The notes under the pieces: generated by a model
Database searches by the model: none
Told to the model about the DNA's origin: nothing
What the model saw: the letters and a program-made list of their open reading frames with translations, nothing else
In this document: in pieces, positions 11,476 to 22,969 of the stretch
Layout of the letters: every line of letters starts with the position of its first letter
Position numbering within the stretch: the stretch's first letter is position 1
Translations under genes and position numbers: made by a program
Assembly (NCBI RefSeq): GCF_050908995.1
Contig: NC_135124.1
Coordinates: 3,038,001 to 3,102,000 of the forward strand
Direction of reading: 5' to 3'
Origin: Andrena cerasifolii
Lineage: Eukaryota; Arthropoda; Insecta; Hymenoptera; Andrenidae
Length of the DNA stretch: 64,000 bases

Positions 11476-13021
11476 TACTTATATTTCTCATAGAAATGTT
11501 AAATATTATAGTAAATGCTGTTGACTTCTATGACAACTTCTTACAGAATCAGCACGGCGCTCAACGTGTTAATAAATTATGTTTGGCAATCATTGACTCC
11601 AAAGGTATGCCTGCAATGCTTCTTGATCCACACATAGGTCTAAATAATTATTTTCTGAAAGATTGATAAGCAAATCTACAAAACAAGCGACATCATTTAT
11701 CACTACAATTACAAATGCAAATGTTTTCGTCTGCTAAGGTATGCGGCGAGGGGAAAGGGGCGTATGACACCGAAGCCTCGAATAATTAATGTCATTGGGA
11801 TGCAAACATATCTCTGCAGATTGTTGTATTATCATGTTATCAGTGTCGGTACAATAATTGAAGTAAATTTTGCATTACACCTCGCGCATGAGTATCTTTC
11901 CATTGCTTAATGGTGGCTATGGTAACTATAGAATTTTCATTGTTACCTGTGTTGCTAAGATTTGTAACTAGTTCTCCAAATAGCATTTTAAAATAAAATT
12001 ATTACAGAGTGTTATTTATTAATCATTTTTGTATCATTTATTTTCCATAAGCCATATCCACCTATGTATTATAGCCAAATTTTCTCACATTCGTTATTGC
12101 TAATTTGCTCGCATTATAATTGTACATCTAAATCAATCAATTAATCAATTAAATACAGAGATTCGTGACTGAATTGTGAAAATATATGCTTCAAATATTT
12201 AAATAGTTCGCGATGATATCAAGACATGTTAGAAAAGAAGTTCTTCTATCACTCACCAACATAGATGAAATGCAGTGTCTTCGTGCAGAAGCATTAATAA
12301 AGTATCGACTCTTCTTAAGAAATTCCCTGGTGCGCGCTTTTTCTGCATTAGAAATGTAACAGCAATTGTAGTAACGTAACCACTCGGACTTTGTTAATTC
12401 ATCAGTTCGTAAAACGTTTCGTGCGAAATCTCTTCGCGAGAGATGTTCCCCTTTATTCCCATCCCGCAGAACAAGAACCTTGATTAAACAAGGAACAGTA
12501 TCGCGGCGATATGGAGCGACACCATTATTTAGATGAATGACGGCATAACGCACGTTGACAATTTAAGCACCACACAATAAAACCGAAGCTGCGTGGAGTC
12601 TCAGGAAAACGAAAAATCGCACGTGCTTGGGTTTCGTAATACTGAATTGATTCGTTTGCAAAGATAGAGGCAGCCTGCGAGATAACGAATGAATTAACTG
12701 CTAACCTGTTAACTGTGTACATCTTTTGATAGGAATGTGCCATATAGAATTTAAAAATGCCTATCTGAAAATTAGCACAGGTGAGCTAACTAATTTTGCT
12801 GATAGTAAATGCTCGATACCAGTAGAATTAACATTAAAGATCAATTATAATAATTACAATTATAATTATTACATTATGCACTAATCATAATTATGAATTA
12901 TAATTTTAATATATAATGTAATATACCTGTGCATAATGTTATATATAATTAATGTTTCGCGTTAAATTTTTCATCTCGTTAATTGCAAAGGTATTTCTAC
13001 AACGGCGAGTCAACTCTTTAT
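11476..13021. other. No supported gene; one unexplained open frame
   Basis: A minus-strand frame of 120 codons (12191-12553) and an overlapping 72-codon frame (12525-12743) match nothing I recognise. A plus-strand frame at 11451-11666 starts inside the Tc1-like terminus and is probably chance. At 12838-12945 there are AT-only self-complementary stretches. Low-confidence coding potential only. Confidence 0.3.
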
Positions 13022-13407
13022 CCTAGTAGCATTTTTGGTTGGCCAACGGCAGCCAACAGTTGGGAATTAGTTGGGATATAGTTAGTGTTTTGCCTACAAA
13101 TTCCCAACCCAGGGCCTGCAGCAAAGAAGCTTACGACAGTTTCCGTATTTCAACGAATATTCAATGTTGGGCCTACAATTATTATGGTTGGTCAATTAAC
13201 AAAAAGTTACGACAGTTTGCCTACGAATATTCAATGTTGGGCCTATAATTATTATGGTTGGTTAATTTCCAAAAAATTTACGACGTTGATTAAATGTCGT
13301 TTTACAAACGTCAGAAAATTTGCTACATCCAAAAACCTGTTATTATATTCCAAGTTGCGATTTTTCTTCTGTTATTTATAAATACGTAATGCGGACGTCT
13401 GTCTTAA

Positions 13408-14148
13408 GGGAAGGTTCCGGTCCAAAAATCGATTATTTTTTTTTATTTTATTTTTCGAATGTTCAACCATTTTGGAATACGTGTTTAAAAGGATTTGTTG
13501 AAATTCGTAAAATTCCCGAAGTTATAGGCATTTGAGTAGCGGCAAATGCATGGGTAACACCCGGCCACTCGGCACTCGCGTAAAACTTTAAACGCGTTTT
13601 TCTCGAAACAGTGTTCTCAAAACGGTGGGACCTGAATATCCAAAAGTTATTATCTGATTCGACTAAAACTTTTTTTATTTTCAAGAATATACTTCTGGCT
13701 AGGGAGGATATCAGAAAAAATACAAAAAATTGAAAATTTATAATTTTCAAAGGCGTTGAAAGCATAGGCGTTGAAAACTATAGGGAAAAAGTGATTTCAA
13801 ACTTCAAGTGTTGTTATTTTCTAAAAAAATGTCATTTTTGTAATTTTTTCAGGTTTCCTCCCTAGCCAGAAGTATATTCTTCAAAATAAGTAAAGTTTCA
13901 GTGCGAATCCGATAATAACTTTTGGAGATACAGGTCCCACTGATTTGGAACAATTTTTTGACGCCTTGACTTTAACGATTCCCCAGTGTCGTCTGCAATG
14001 ATTTATTATAAAACAAAAAATATATTTGTGTAGCTTAAGACATTCTTAATGCAATGCAAAAAGTCTCACTAAATTCTATACAGTAGTTTTCCTTTAATTA
14101 ATTCATAAATATCGCCTATTTTTTGGGGCTCTAGACCGGAAGGTTCCC
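13408..14148. mobile_element. TTAA-type MITE, copy 2 (nested)
   Basis: Ends GGGAAGGTTCCGGTC and GACCGGAAGGTTCCC lie between exact TTAA duplications (13404-13407, 14149-14152). The body matches 6627-7353 throughout, including the inner hairpin around ACTTCTGGCTAGGGAGG. The host sequence rejoins as GTCTTAAGACG, in keeping with the AGACGTC-type repeats around it. Confidence 0.85.
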
Positions 14149-14285
14149 TTAAGACGAATGTGAAATTTTATGGAATGAGTCTAAAGGTCGAACGATGATA
14201 TTTTGTAGAATATCTCGCGTCACAGCGCAGCTTTTATAAACAATAAATACTAGTTATGTAACTAGAAATTAGAAATGTTTACAAG

Positions 14286-14360
14286 GAAATGTGTTGGGTA
14301 GGTGCGAACAGCGTTGCTTCGTAAGCGGAAAGTTTGGGTTCGATTCCTCCTCATCGCGAA
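14286..14360 (+). other. tRNA-derived segment (Pol III B box)
   Basis: GGTTCGATTCC at 14337-14347 is a perfect B box. The preceding AGCGTTGCTTCGTAAGCGG resembles the D/anticodon side of a tRNA. It is followed by a T9 run (14361-14369) that could stop Pol III. The acceptor and T stems do not pair well, so this is not a working tRNA gene. It is a tRNA pseudogene or SINE head carried inside the 13022-14641 element. Confidence 0.4.
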
Positions 14361-14641
14361 TTTTTTTTTCCTAAACCAGACCTGAAAAAGACGTCTTTAC
14401 GATGTCTTTTGAAGTTCTTCAAGACGCCTTCTGGACGTCATTAAGACGTCTTTTGGAAAGACACCTTTATTTCAGCCTATGGAAAGAAACCTTCAGTTGG
14501 GCCTACGGAAAGACACCTTCAGTTGGGCCTGCGTTGGTTACAATGGTTGGCCCATTTAAAAATAGCGTGACACTTCAACAGTTGGTCAACGGATAACACG
14601 TCAATGACCTAACAAACTCCCAACAAGTAAATGCTACTAGG

Positions 14642-16690
14642 GTATTCTCCATTAGCAGTAGCACGATATACGTCCACAGGCACCATTTCCGCACTTTAAG
14701 CTGCTTTAACACTTGTTTTTAAGGAATGAAAACATGTAATTTACATAATTAACAGTTTTCGATTTTTCAAGTAGAATGTCTACTACTATCTCTCTCAGCT
14801 TTGGAAAAGATTTGAAACACAATGTTACACCAGAGACCTTCCTCAAATACAATCACGTACTTGAATTTAATTAAATCGAACTGATGAAAATGTATAATAA
14901 TCCGTTGCTGTTTAAAAATATACATTTTACGTACTACAATCAGTATTATTATTAATTCCCTCCGTCAAATAACTGCGATACAACTCTTTACTCCAGTTAC
15001 AAGTGCGCTTGTAAGCATTAAATCAAATTGGTAGAACTCCAACGATCCACCACACCTTTATTACAAAGAAATTACTTTATCCAAGCCCGTGTTATTCCAA
15101 TTCCCTTATCCTTGTCAATAATGTATAACGAAACTATGCACCTGCACTTTTATCCAAAGTACTCGCGTCGATTTGGGTCGAACCAAACTTAACGGAACTT
15201 AAAAAGCATCAGGTCCTGAATTCGGGATTATTTTCGATCGAACTCTCCGGCCTTCGATCATGTTCAAGGCTTCAGATCTTAAAGAAAAGTAGGAATATCG
15301 TACCACGCGAATATACAATACACTGCCGTCGTCGAACGCTTTTTAGTGCACTGTCACTTGCGTTTTTGCGCGATAGAAGGATGGCGATGACCTTGATAGC
15401 GATGACCAGGGAAAGCCCGTGGCTCCCAGTGTATCATGGGTCCGAATGGAACTACCCGTTGGCGAGTAGCGACGAATAACTGGCGAAGGTCTTCCGAGTG
15501 ATTACCAGAAGCCAACGAGACGAGTTTGAAACCGGTTCATGGAAGCGAATGAAGATGGAAGAGCGGCCCGAGCAGAGGGCAATGGGATGAGTCCTAACCA
15601 ACGTACGCGAGCGTGCTGAAGAAAAAGAAACGAAATCACGGCAGAGCATCTTCTAGCCAACAAGTCACTTAGTGCAGTCACTATGACGTACCGAATGTCT
15701 AATTGTAAACGAAAATTCGGTAGGGCAAAAGCAGAAACAAATGTACAGTATATTATATTAGGCTATTAAGTAAAGTCTGTTGCGGTAAATATTGTTTGCG
15801 GACTATAAAAAAACAATACCTGAAGATAATTTCGCTGTCTTCGATTGTTTCACTTAGAACATAAGGAATTCGGAAGAGATTCTAGAGACGAGATATGCTT
15901 ATGGCGACGGCAAATACAGTTCATTTATTGCTCACCGTGTGAATTTCTTTGTAATATTGTGTCCAAGATGGTGCCATAGAATATGGTACCTATTGAGAGT
16001 AAAAAGTAATTTTATTTTAGCTAAAAAAAAGCATCATGGGGCATATAGAAAGCTGAAGATCAGTCACAATCAAGGACGATAAATGTACAGGGTGTATTGA
16101 AAGTAATGGTCACTGCTTTCGGGGGTGGAATCTACACCTCTGGGTTGGTGGATATCTGTTAAAAAAATTGCCGCAAAATTGACTATAATATTGAACTCTG
16201 CTTAATGAGAAGAAAAAATGTCAAAAAGAAACCATGCTCCGCAGGCGCACCGTTTCGACACAAAAAATGGGTAATGTTTACGCAAAAATTAGAGCATTAG
16301 AGCCACTCACACAAGTAGTGGCAGGTAGATACATATCGAACGCTAATCGCCAAATTATTGCAAGCGCCAAAAAGAATATTTTACAGGAGGAGGTACTTTC
16401 GCTGTCATGCTGCAAGTCACTAATAGCGTATGGCAAATTGGTTCTCGCTGTTTCGCAGTGACGGTTCATTTTTGCGTCGTAAAATTCTGCGAGCTAGTGC
16501 GTGGTAGACGGGGGCATCGTTCTGCATCAAAAACGCAAAATCGAAAAAATGTCGTTTACGCTAATTTGGCAGTTAGGGCTCGATATGTATTTCGCTATTC
16601 GGGAGCCTCATACAGCTTTCCTACTCATTCTCGGTTCCTCCCATTCACACACATATCGAAGCTCGAAGCTCAGCTGTGTTTCTGCGGATC
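14642..16690. other. No supported gene; decayed inverted repeat at the right
   Basis: No recognisable protein. At 16092 the motif TACAGGGTGT looks like a mariner-type end but has no partner. ATACATATCGA and GCCAAATTA near 16329-16360 are inverted near 16562-16590, a degraded inverted repeat. A 65-codon minus frame at 15452-15649 is not recognised. Confidence 0.3.
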
Positions 16691-16701
16691 GATATAGGTA
16701 T

Positions 16702-16956
16702 TTTTTTTGTTTTATTTTTTTTATTGTTTTCCTGTGTTTTAAGCAGGCTGGCGTTTCAAGCTTATTTTTGCTTATATTTCCCAACGAACTATAGTCCCAT
16801 TTTTTTTATCCCCCCTCTCTCCTTCGGGTCCCAGCAGCAGCAGCGCACCGGGAGAAAGGTGGTCACCCATCTTTCCCCAGTACACCGCCCCGTGATGCTT
16901 AACTTCGGTGATCTAACGAGAACCGGTGTTTTCCATCACGGCTACGACCGCTGGTT
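16702..16956 (-). mobile_element. 5S rRNA-derived SINE (SINE3 type)
   Basis: The element lies between exact 11-bp direct repeats GATATAGGTAT (16691-16701 and 16957-16967). On the minus strand it begins with a 5S rRNA-like head of about 100 bp, continues through a unique body with a (CTG)n stretch and the GGGACCCGAAGGAGAG region, and ends in an A-rich tail (plus-strand T runs at 16702-16730). Head, body, A-rich tail and target duplication are the diagnostic parts of a SINE mobilised by a LINE. The partner LINE is not in the window. Confidence 0.85.
16858..16953 (-). ncRNA. 5S rRNA-like head of the SINE
   Basis: Minus-strand blocks CACCGGTTCTCGT, GATCACCGAAGTTAAGCA and GATGGGTGACC match conserved animal 5S rRNA in order and spacing; the second overlaps the internal Pol III promoter (A box and intermediate element). 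The 5' part (GCGGTCGTAGCCGTG) and the segment after AAGCA are diverged, and the 3' end of 5S is replaced by SINE body. So this is a promoter-carrying derivative and not a 5S gene for the ribosome. Confidence 0.8.
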
Positions 16957-17002
16957 GATATAGGTATGTATTTCGAATTAGGATTTCGCCTTTCTTTTTT
17001 TA

Positions 17003-17778
17003 AACAATTTTATTCAGCTTCGATCCTCTGTTTGTTGTATGTTTGTTTGTATGTATTTTTGTATGGTTCAAATCTGGCAACTCAAATTTAACCCACTTCC
17101 AACTATCCAATTGTCTTGAAACTTTGCAGGCGTGCATAGTTTGGATGACAATATAATATTAAAAAATAATAATAATCCCGAGCGGGTGAAAAAATTACCC
17201 AGTCATTAATAAATATAAGCCATAACCACAAATCCAAACGACTTGAAATCAGCCACTCGCGCTCTTTACGAAAACGACAAAAAGCCGCTGCGTTCGGGAC
17301 GCTAGTCGCATCGAATTATTTTTTAGTGATTGTGGCACTACAACGTTTAAGCAAACTGTTAAACTGCATACAGCAATAAAAGATATTTGTAAAGAAGTCT
17401 GAGCTGTGAAATGTAAGTCCACAAACACTAAAAACTAGAAAATAAACAAAATATAAACAAAATTTTATGTTAAACGATTTTATTAAAAATGCAGTAAAAA
17501 TTACATTAAAATGCACTAAAAACTAAAAATAATTCTTTTCTTGTACTTCAATTTTGATGTTGTTAATATCACTTTAAATAAAATCGTGGGGCACGATAAT
17601 ATTTCATAACAGGATATGAATCTCTACATCAATTTCTGATTGCACATGGTGCCACACGATTTTATTTAAAGGGATATTAACACCATCAGAATTGAAGTAC
17701 AAGAAAAGAATTGTGTTTTTAGTTTTTAATGCATTTTAATTTAGATTTTACTACATTTATAATAATATCGTTTAATAT
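17003..17778. mobile_element. Composite MITE family A, copy 2
   Basis: Starts TAAACAATTTTATTCAGCTT, the inverse of the 3' end of copy 1. The core (17467-17778) begins ATGTTAAACGATTTTATT and ends ATCGTTTAATAT around an inner palindrome TAAATAAAATCGTGGGGCAC. Its right flank is the insertion point of the pogo-like element at 17791. Confidence 0.7.
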
Positions 17779-17955
17779 AATTTTTTTATAAGGTAAGTTC
17801 GGGTAATAAGGCCCACATAAGGTTCTATAATTTAAAAAAAAATTTGTACATATTTTTGAAAACTTTTTTTATAGAAATCTATGGACATTAAACTATTTTT
17901 AAAACCTTGTAAACGGGCCTTATTTCCAGTAGTGCAGGTAATAAGGCCCACCTAT

Positions 17956-18267
17956 TTAATATGTACAATTCGGGCAAACAAAGACATCATCGACCTCAAG
18001 GGTGAGCCCAACGCATTCCTCGTGTATCCAGGTGAGACACACGACACATTGTCGCATATCTATCTCGAATGCAGTTCTGCATAATTTGCAAAACCAATTT
18101 TCCGCAGAGTTGCCGTCCATGTTTTTTTCTGGAGGTGGCATGAGCTCTTGTTCACCCAATCTTGTCTTTTTTCTTCTGGTTGAAGCGACACGTGCTTGGG
18201 AGCACTTCTCAATATCATTCCTGCTTTGGAAGGGGTCTTTGGTTACTTCCTGAGCCTTAAAGCCCAC
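17956..18267 (-). pseudogene. PHD-type zinc finger, C-terminal remnant of a pogo-like transposase
   Basis: The 103-codon frame ends with a Cys4-His-Cys3 array: WFCKLC, then ten residues to QCVVCLTWIHEEC, then VFVCPNC near the C-terminus. A lysine/arginine-rich stretch (RRKKTR) precedes it at about residue 32. Pogo/Tigger-type transposases of insects commonly carry such a finger after the DDE domain. The CENP-B-like DNA-binding and DDE catalytic domains are absent, so it cannot transpose DNA. Its position inside matching inverted termini supports the assignment. A host PHD gene fragment is less likely. Confidence 0.6.
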
Positions 18268-18428
18268 TTAATATTTTGTTGGGCCTTATTATCTGTTTTG
18301 TCCCTTCCTCATTGCCGAAGTTATACGTTAAGCGCGCACTTTACAAAATCATCAATTTTCTGGGAATATGTTGCCAACATATGTACTTATACAAACCTAT
18401 AGTTGTACAGTAATTGGATAATAAGTAC

Positions 18429-18764
18429 CAGGGGCGGCTTTAGCATACTTGGCACCCCGGGCAAGATTATCATGGCGCCCCTCCAAGGGCACGAAAATCA
18501 ATTAACACGTTGACTGCCGACTACACCGATCGTCGTGTTTTTTGTTCTATGACCAACGCCGACTACACCGATCGGATCGATCGGGCGTATAGAGGCTCAC
18601 GAAAACAACATTTTTGGCGTCGAGGAAAGCACCGTCCGATTTTATCGGCAGTCAACGTGTCAACAGAACAGATACAAATGAATAAACGCATACAGCGGCG
18701 CCCTACAGATGTAGCGCCCCGGGCGGTCGCCCTGCCTGCCCCCCCCCCCCTAAAGCCGGCCCTG
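18429..18764. mobile_element. hAT MITE with perfect 8-bp target duplication
   Basis: CAGGGGCGGCTTTAG at the left is inverted as CTAAAGCCGGCCCTG at the right. ATAAGTAC flanks both sides exactly (18421-18428, 18765-18772). Inside, a smaller inverted pair ACACGTTGACTGCCGA (from about 18505) and TCGGCAGTCAACGTGT (to about 18660) suggests a still smaller nested insertion. Confidence 0.9.
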
Positions 18765-19014
18765 ATAAGTACTCCCAATACAGAGCCAAGAAACCGACGT
18801 AATTCTTAAAATTGTAGCAACGCAAGTTGCCGGCGACACATTTCTTGAATTTACAGCCGACAAATGTTATATTAATCGCGTGGGGGTTCTTCGAGTGTAA
18901 TTTCGTATGTAGTAAAAGCAATAGATGGCATTAACAAGAATGTGGATTGACCTACCAAGGATAAATTACTGGTGGGCCTTATTACATGCTGGGCCTTATT
19001 ACCCGAACTTACCT

Positions 19015-19585
19015 TATATTTTTTTTAAAGGCCAGTAGGAAAGGATATAAAGAATATAAAGTTTTTTGTCAGTTGAATTCTTATTACCCTATAGGCATTT
19101 GCTAGTGGACAGAGTGTTTGCAATAACTAAGTAGTTCATAGTTTTCTCTCGTATCAAGACCCATTTATGAGATGATTTTTATTTCGAATGGATTATCAGT
19201 CTCAAAGTGTAGATTAAAGTTATTGTAGCGTTCAATTGGAAGGACCCGAAAATTTTCAAGACACTTGACTCAATCAAATTGAATCGTTTTCAATTGGGAC
19301 CACGAAATCGACTGTTCAAAAGTTCAACAGTCATAGTCCATATGCTTCGGTATTGCTATTTTCTAAGAACAATAATCGCCGAGGACGTTATTTAGACGGA
19401 CAGTAGGAAAATACAAATATATTCACCGAAGTAGCTTCAATCTTTCGTGATAATTATCAAATACAACGTGTCACTTATAATAATCTGCGCCGGGCTGAGA
19501 AAAATCAATAAAATAATGAAAAATTACTTTACTTTTATTATTCGATTTTGTTTCAACTTCTACAATGTAATATTGCATAATCATG
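19015..19585. other. No gene seen
   Basis: AT-rich sequence without recognisable coding or element ends. Confidence 0.35.
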
Positions 19586-21619
19586 TAGGATAGAACGGGG
19601 CGGTAGTAACACTTTGACTTTGGAATACGATTACGCAAAAACTATTACAGTTGCAACAACAGTTTTTTTTTACGAAAATGTTACTTATCTGACATTATTT
19701 GAGCCACAACAGTCCCTGGCCCCGGGTAGGTTGTAACACTGCATGGAGTCGATAGTAGCACAAATTTAACTTTACAAAATTAAAATATTTATTAATTTTA
19801 ATTATAATAATATATGAAAAAAAGTAAAATTTATAATAAATTATGCGGTGTCGCCATTGTGGCAGAAATAGAAAACGTTTAGACTGGTGCATTCTTCATG
19901 CGATCAATCCTTACATTCAGTACATTGCACCCATTTTTATTTGGTTTGCTTGTGCTGTGCTATAGGATTCCATGCAATCAAGACAATATTATTAATCTTC
20001 TTTACCGAACCAGGTTTTTGAACTTAAATTATAAATTTTTATTAACGAGACACTTAAAAGTGACAAGTAACGACCAGTATTACTTTAAAAATGGCCAGAT
20101 TAAATATTAAAAAATAGAGAACACACGTACTTGCAAAGGGAGTATTTATATTGCAATTTTAAATCAGTAAGGAAAAGTTATTTTAGGGCATCGAAAAGTT
20201 ATTTTCTTCACTGTGCATGGCTATTGTGTATCTACAGGGTGTCCGCGGGAGGACTGAACAGCTGGATATCTCCTAAGGTATTGCAGATAAAAATTTTTTA
20301 AAAATATGGCGTTGCATGATTCGAGGGGGCCAATTTATTAGCCCGGACGATTTTTTTTAGATTATTATTTTAAAAGTTACGATGGTCAAGTTCGGTTTTT
20401 TAAATGGAACTAATTTTTTTGAAGAGGTGAGTTCATGGTGCGTCCCAAAACAAATTCAATAAGCATTAATGTATGCACTAGATTTCCACTGGTTTTTGAG
20501 ATATTGCGCTTGCAGATTTACTGATTTTCACTGGAAGAAAACCCGCTGAAATAGCAAGGACCGGTGACGGTCTTGCTGGCGTCACGGGTGGCTTTGCCTG
20601 TTGAAACAGATACCTACCTGCCAAAGGTCTGGGTTAGGAATGGCAGGCCCAAAGGCTGGACAATTCTTTTCCGTCAGAAATGCTACTTAGTTATGTTAAT
20701 GTTTCAAAACGTCATAACATTTACTCAATTTCCTCATTCAGACTCAATTTTCAACTTCAATAGTCTTTTATTGCGCACTTGCTTCTACGCTTAGATGGCC
20801 GGTTCTTTTAGGAGGGATGCAAGTTCGATTGGTTCGGTTATGAGGTGTGAAAGTTGCTAGACCAAATTTCTAAACTGTAGGGAGCAGATTGTATTAGGAC
20901 CAATCGGATTTGCATCCCTCCCAAAAGAACCGGCCATCCGAACGCAGAAGCAAGTGCGAAATAAAAGACTATTGAAGTTGAAGTTGAAAATTGAGTCTGA
21001 ATGAGTAAATGTTATGACGTTTTGAAACATTAACATTAGCAAGTAGCATCTCTGACGGAAAAGAATTGTCCAGCCTTTGGGCCTGCCATTCCTAACCCAG
21101 ACCTTTGGCAGGTAGGTATCTGTTTCAACAGGCAAGGCCGTCCCCAGTCCTTGCTATTTCAGCGGGTTTTCTTCCAGTGAAAATCAGTAAATTTGCAAAC
21201 GCAATATCTCAAAAACCAGTGGAAATCAAGTGCATACATTAATGCTTATTGAATTTGTCTTGGAACGCACTATCAACTCACCCCTTCAAAAGAAAAAGTT
21301 CCATTTAAAAAACCGAACTTGACCATCGTAACTTTTAAAATAATAATCTAAAAAAAAATTCGTCTGCGCTAATAAATTGGCCCCCTCGAACCATGCAACG
21401 CCATATTTTATTTATTTTTTTATCTCCAATACATTGGGAGATATCCAGCTGTTCAGCCTTCCCGCGGACACCCTGTATACTGCTAGGATACGGATGTGTG
21501 TATTCGAAAAGTCATTCTTCATCATAGATCCAAAATTTGTGTTAATATCTATCATATGTTTTGAGATATTTAACGTGTTACAATCGCCCCCCTGTTACTA
21601 TCGCTCCCGGTCTACCCTA
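19586..21619. mobile_element. TA-flanked element family B, copy 1
   Basis: Termini TAGGATAGAACGGGGCGGTA and, inverted, TAGGGTAGACCGGGAGCGAT. The word (C/G)GGTAGTAAC or its complement GTTACAATCGCCCC recurs inside. A large palindrome (20235-21475) is nested in it. A sister copy lies at 38427-40098, sharing the first 150 bp closely (for example CACTTTGACTTTGGAATACG). No protein. Confidence 0.7.
20235..21475. mobile_element. 1.24-kb palindromic mariner-type element
   Basis: Ends CAGGGTGTCCGCGGGA / CCCGCGGACACCCTG, flanked by TA. The two arms (about 590 bp each) are nearly identical inverted copies around a loop at about 20830-20905. Shared inner blocks include TGCCAAAGGTCTGGGTTAGG and GGATGCAAGTTCGATTGG. 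Open frames in the arms are mirror images and not genes. The near identity suggests gene conversion or a recent origin. Confidence 0.8.
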
Positions 21620-22007
21620 CTATGGATCGACAACTACGCCACGAACCGGTCTTACGAAAGTATCTTTTCTATCAATTAATTTTTGTCGTTATTCTATACA
21701 GGTATATTAGCAGAATGGCCAGACTTTCCTTAAACCATAAATAACGTCACTATAGAACTTGAAATTTTCGCCTTTTTCCTGCATAGTCGTTGGTATTTAT
21801 AGATAAATTGCACACTGCCTACGTAATATTTATGTACTATAAGTCAACATACATTGAAATGTCATCAGTCGGAACGGCAACTTATTGTGTGTTTTACAAC
21901 TCTTGAAATATCATTATTATGATACTCATACAAGTATGCCAAATGGATACGCAGAAGAAAAATTTAGTTTCTAGGGTACTTGGAGGAAATATGAATGTAA
22001 ATGTACG
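21620..22007. other. No gene seen
   Basis: A short stretch between two elements; no features recognised. Confidence 0.4.
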
Positions 22008-22856
22008 TAGGAGAGACCGGGACAAAGTGAACCTCGGGGTAAAATGAGCTTTCTTAATTTATTCTTTAATAGAATATATTTACAAATTTGGGTGACGTAA
22101 TAAATGTGTGTAATACCACAATGATAATTATGCACATTCAGATATCAAAAAATGAAAATTCATTTATAAAATTACAAATGAAGTTTTAGAAACTTCCAAT
22201 TGGTTTCCTTTTCAATTTAGCTTTTTGGATAAATGAGTCTTAAATGTGTTATTTTAACTCCAATTTTTTTCTGCGCGTTTATAGCAAGCTTATGAACATA
22301 CATGTACACGCGTTTGAGAAAACATTAATCCTAAGATTATTAAATAATTAATTTTCCACTGCGTACACATTCGGGGCAAAGTGACCGGGGTAAACTGAGC
22401 TGCAAACTAAAGATGCGCGAGCGATGTGCGTAATAACCTAACCTGTCAGCTAGCTGGGAAACCACGCGGCGTGATGGAACAGAATCTAACCTAAAAAAAA
22501 AATGAAAAATCTGCCACAGTTATTGACAACCACAGTTAAAAAGAAAACAGAAACTGACGTGCTACACACGTCATCCCAGCGCAAGGGGTTAATAATGACC
22601 TATATCCTTAATTAAAACTCGTATTTTATTTCAGCTCACTTTACCCCATATATGGGGTAAAGTGGTCGTTTTGGCATTTTCTTTTCAAGTTGAATTTTAA
22701 TATACTTTAAGTTTGTTTTAAGTATTGCTATTCGTCATTTATCAATAGTAAGGTTCAAATTATATTATAAAACTATTTACACACATTTTTATTCAAAGGA
22801 AAAAATTTTATTCGACTTCAAACTTTTTTTGCGTCACTTTGCCCCGGTCTCTCCTA
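22008..22856. mobile_element. TA-flanked element with AAAGTGA words
   Basis: TAGGAGAGACCGGGACAAAG and its inverse CTTTGCCCCGGTCTCTCCTA bound 849 bp. The word GGGG(C/T)AAAGTGA recurs inside near 22045, 22375 and, inverted, near 22635 and 22660 (GGGGTAAAGTGG). No coding sequence. Confidence 0.8.
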
Positions 22857-22969
22857 CTTAGGTAGATTCTTATCTAAAACCGTAAGCTTCCTTTACTTTG
22901 TTGAATAATCAAACATTTTCGTCTATGAAAGCTAGAAATAGGAATAGAAGGCATATCAAAATTTCCCTT

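Larger units (their letters stand above)
13022..14641. mobile_element. 1.6-kb TIR element with CCTAGTAGCATTT ends
   Basis: CCTAGTAGCATTT at the left is inverted as AAATGCTACTAGG at the right. Next to the termini are repeated words containing GTTGG and TTGGGCCTAC: two direct copies of a roughly 55-bp block around CAATGTTGGGCCTA (about 13160 and 13229), and more near 14480-14550. Right of centre, AGACGTC-like repeats (14387-14460) resemble the element at 22970-24905. It contains a TTAA-flanked MITE and a tRNA-like piece. Superfamily unassigned. Confidence 0.7.
17791..19014. mobile_element. Pogo-like TA-flanked element
   Basis: Inverted termini AGGTAAGTTCGGGTAATAAG... / ...CTTATTACCCGAACTTACCT (about 25 bp) are flanked by TA on both sides. 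The word GGGTAATAAGGCCCA recurs inside in both orientations (near 17935, 18280, 18972). A minus-strand remnant encodes a PHD-type zinc finger. The element sits in the end of MITE family A copy 2 and is itself split by a hAT MITE at 18429. Full-length pogo elements are larger, so the catalytic region is deleted. Confidence 0.75.

Noticed and set aside
14286..14360. Functional tRNA gene
   Set aside because: The B box is perfect, but acceptor and T stems do not pair and the A box is poor.
16858..16953. Functional 5S rRNA gene
   Set aside because: The head is diverged and the 3' part of 5S is replaced by SINE body; an A-rich tail and target duplication show retroposition.
20564..21135. Pair of homologous genes on opposite strands
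   Set aside because: They are mirror frames in the two arms of one palindrome and carry no known protein motif.
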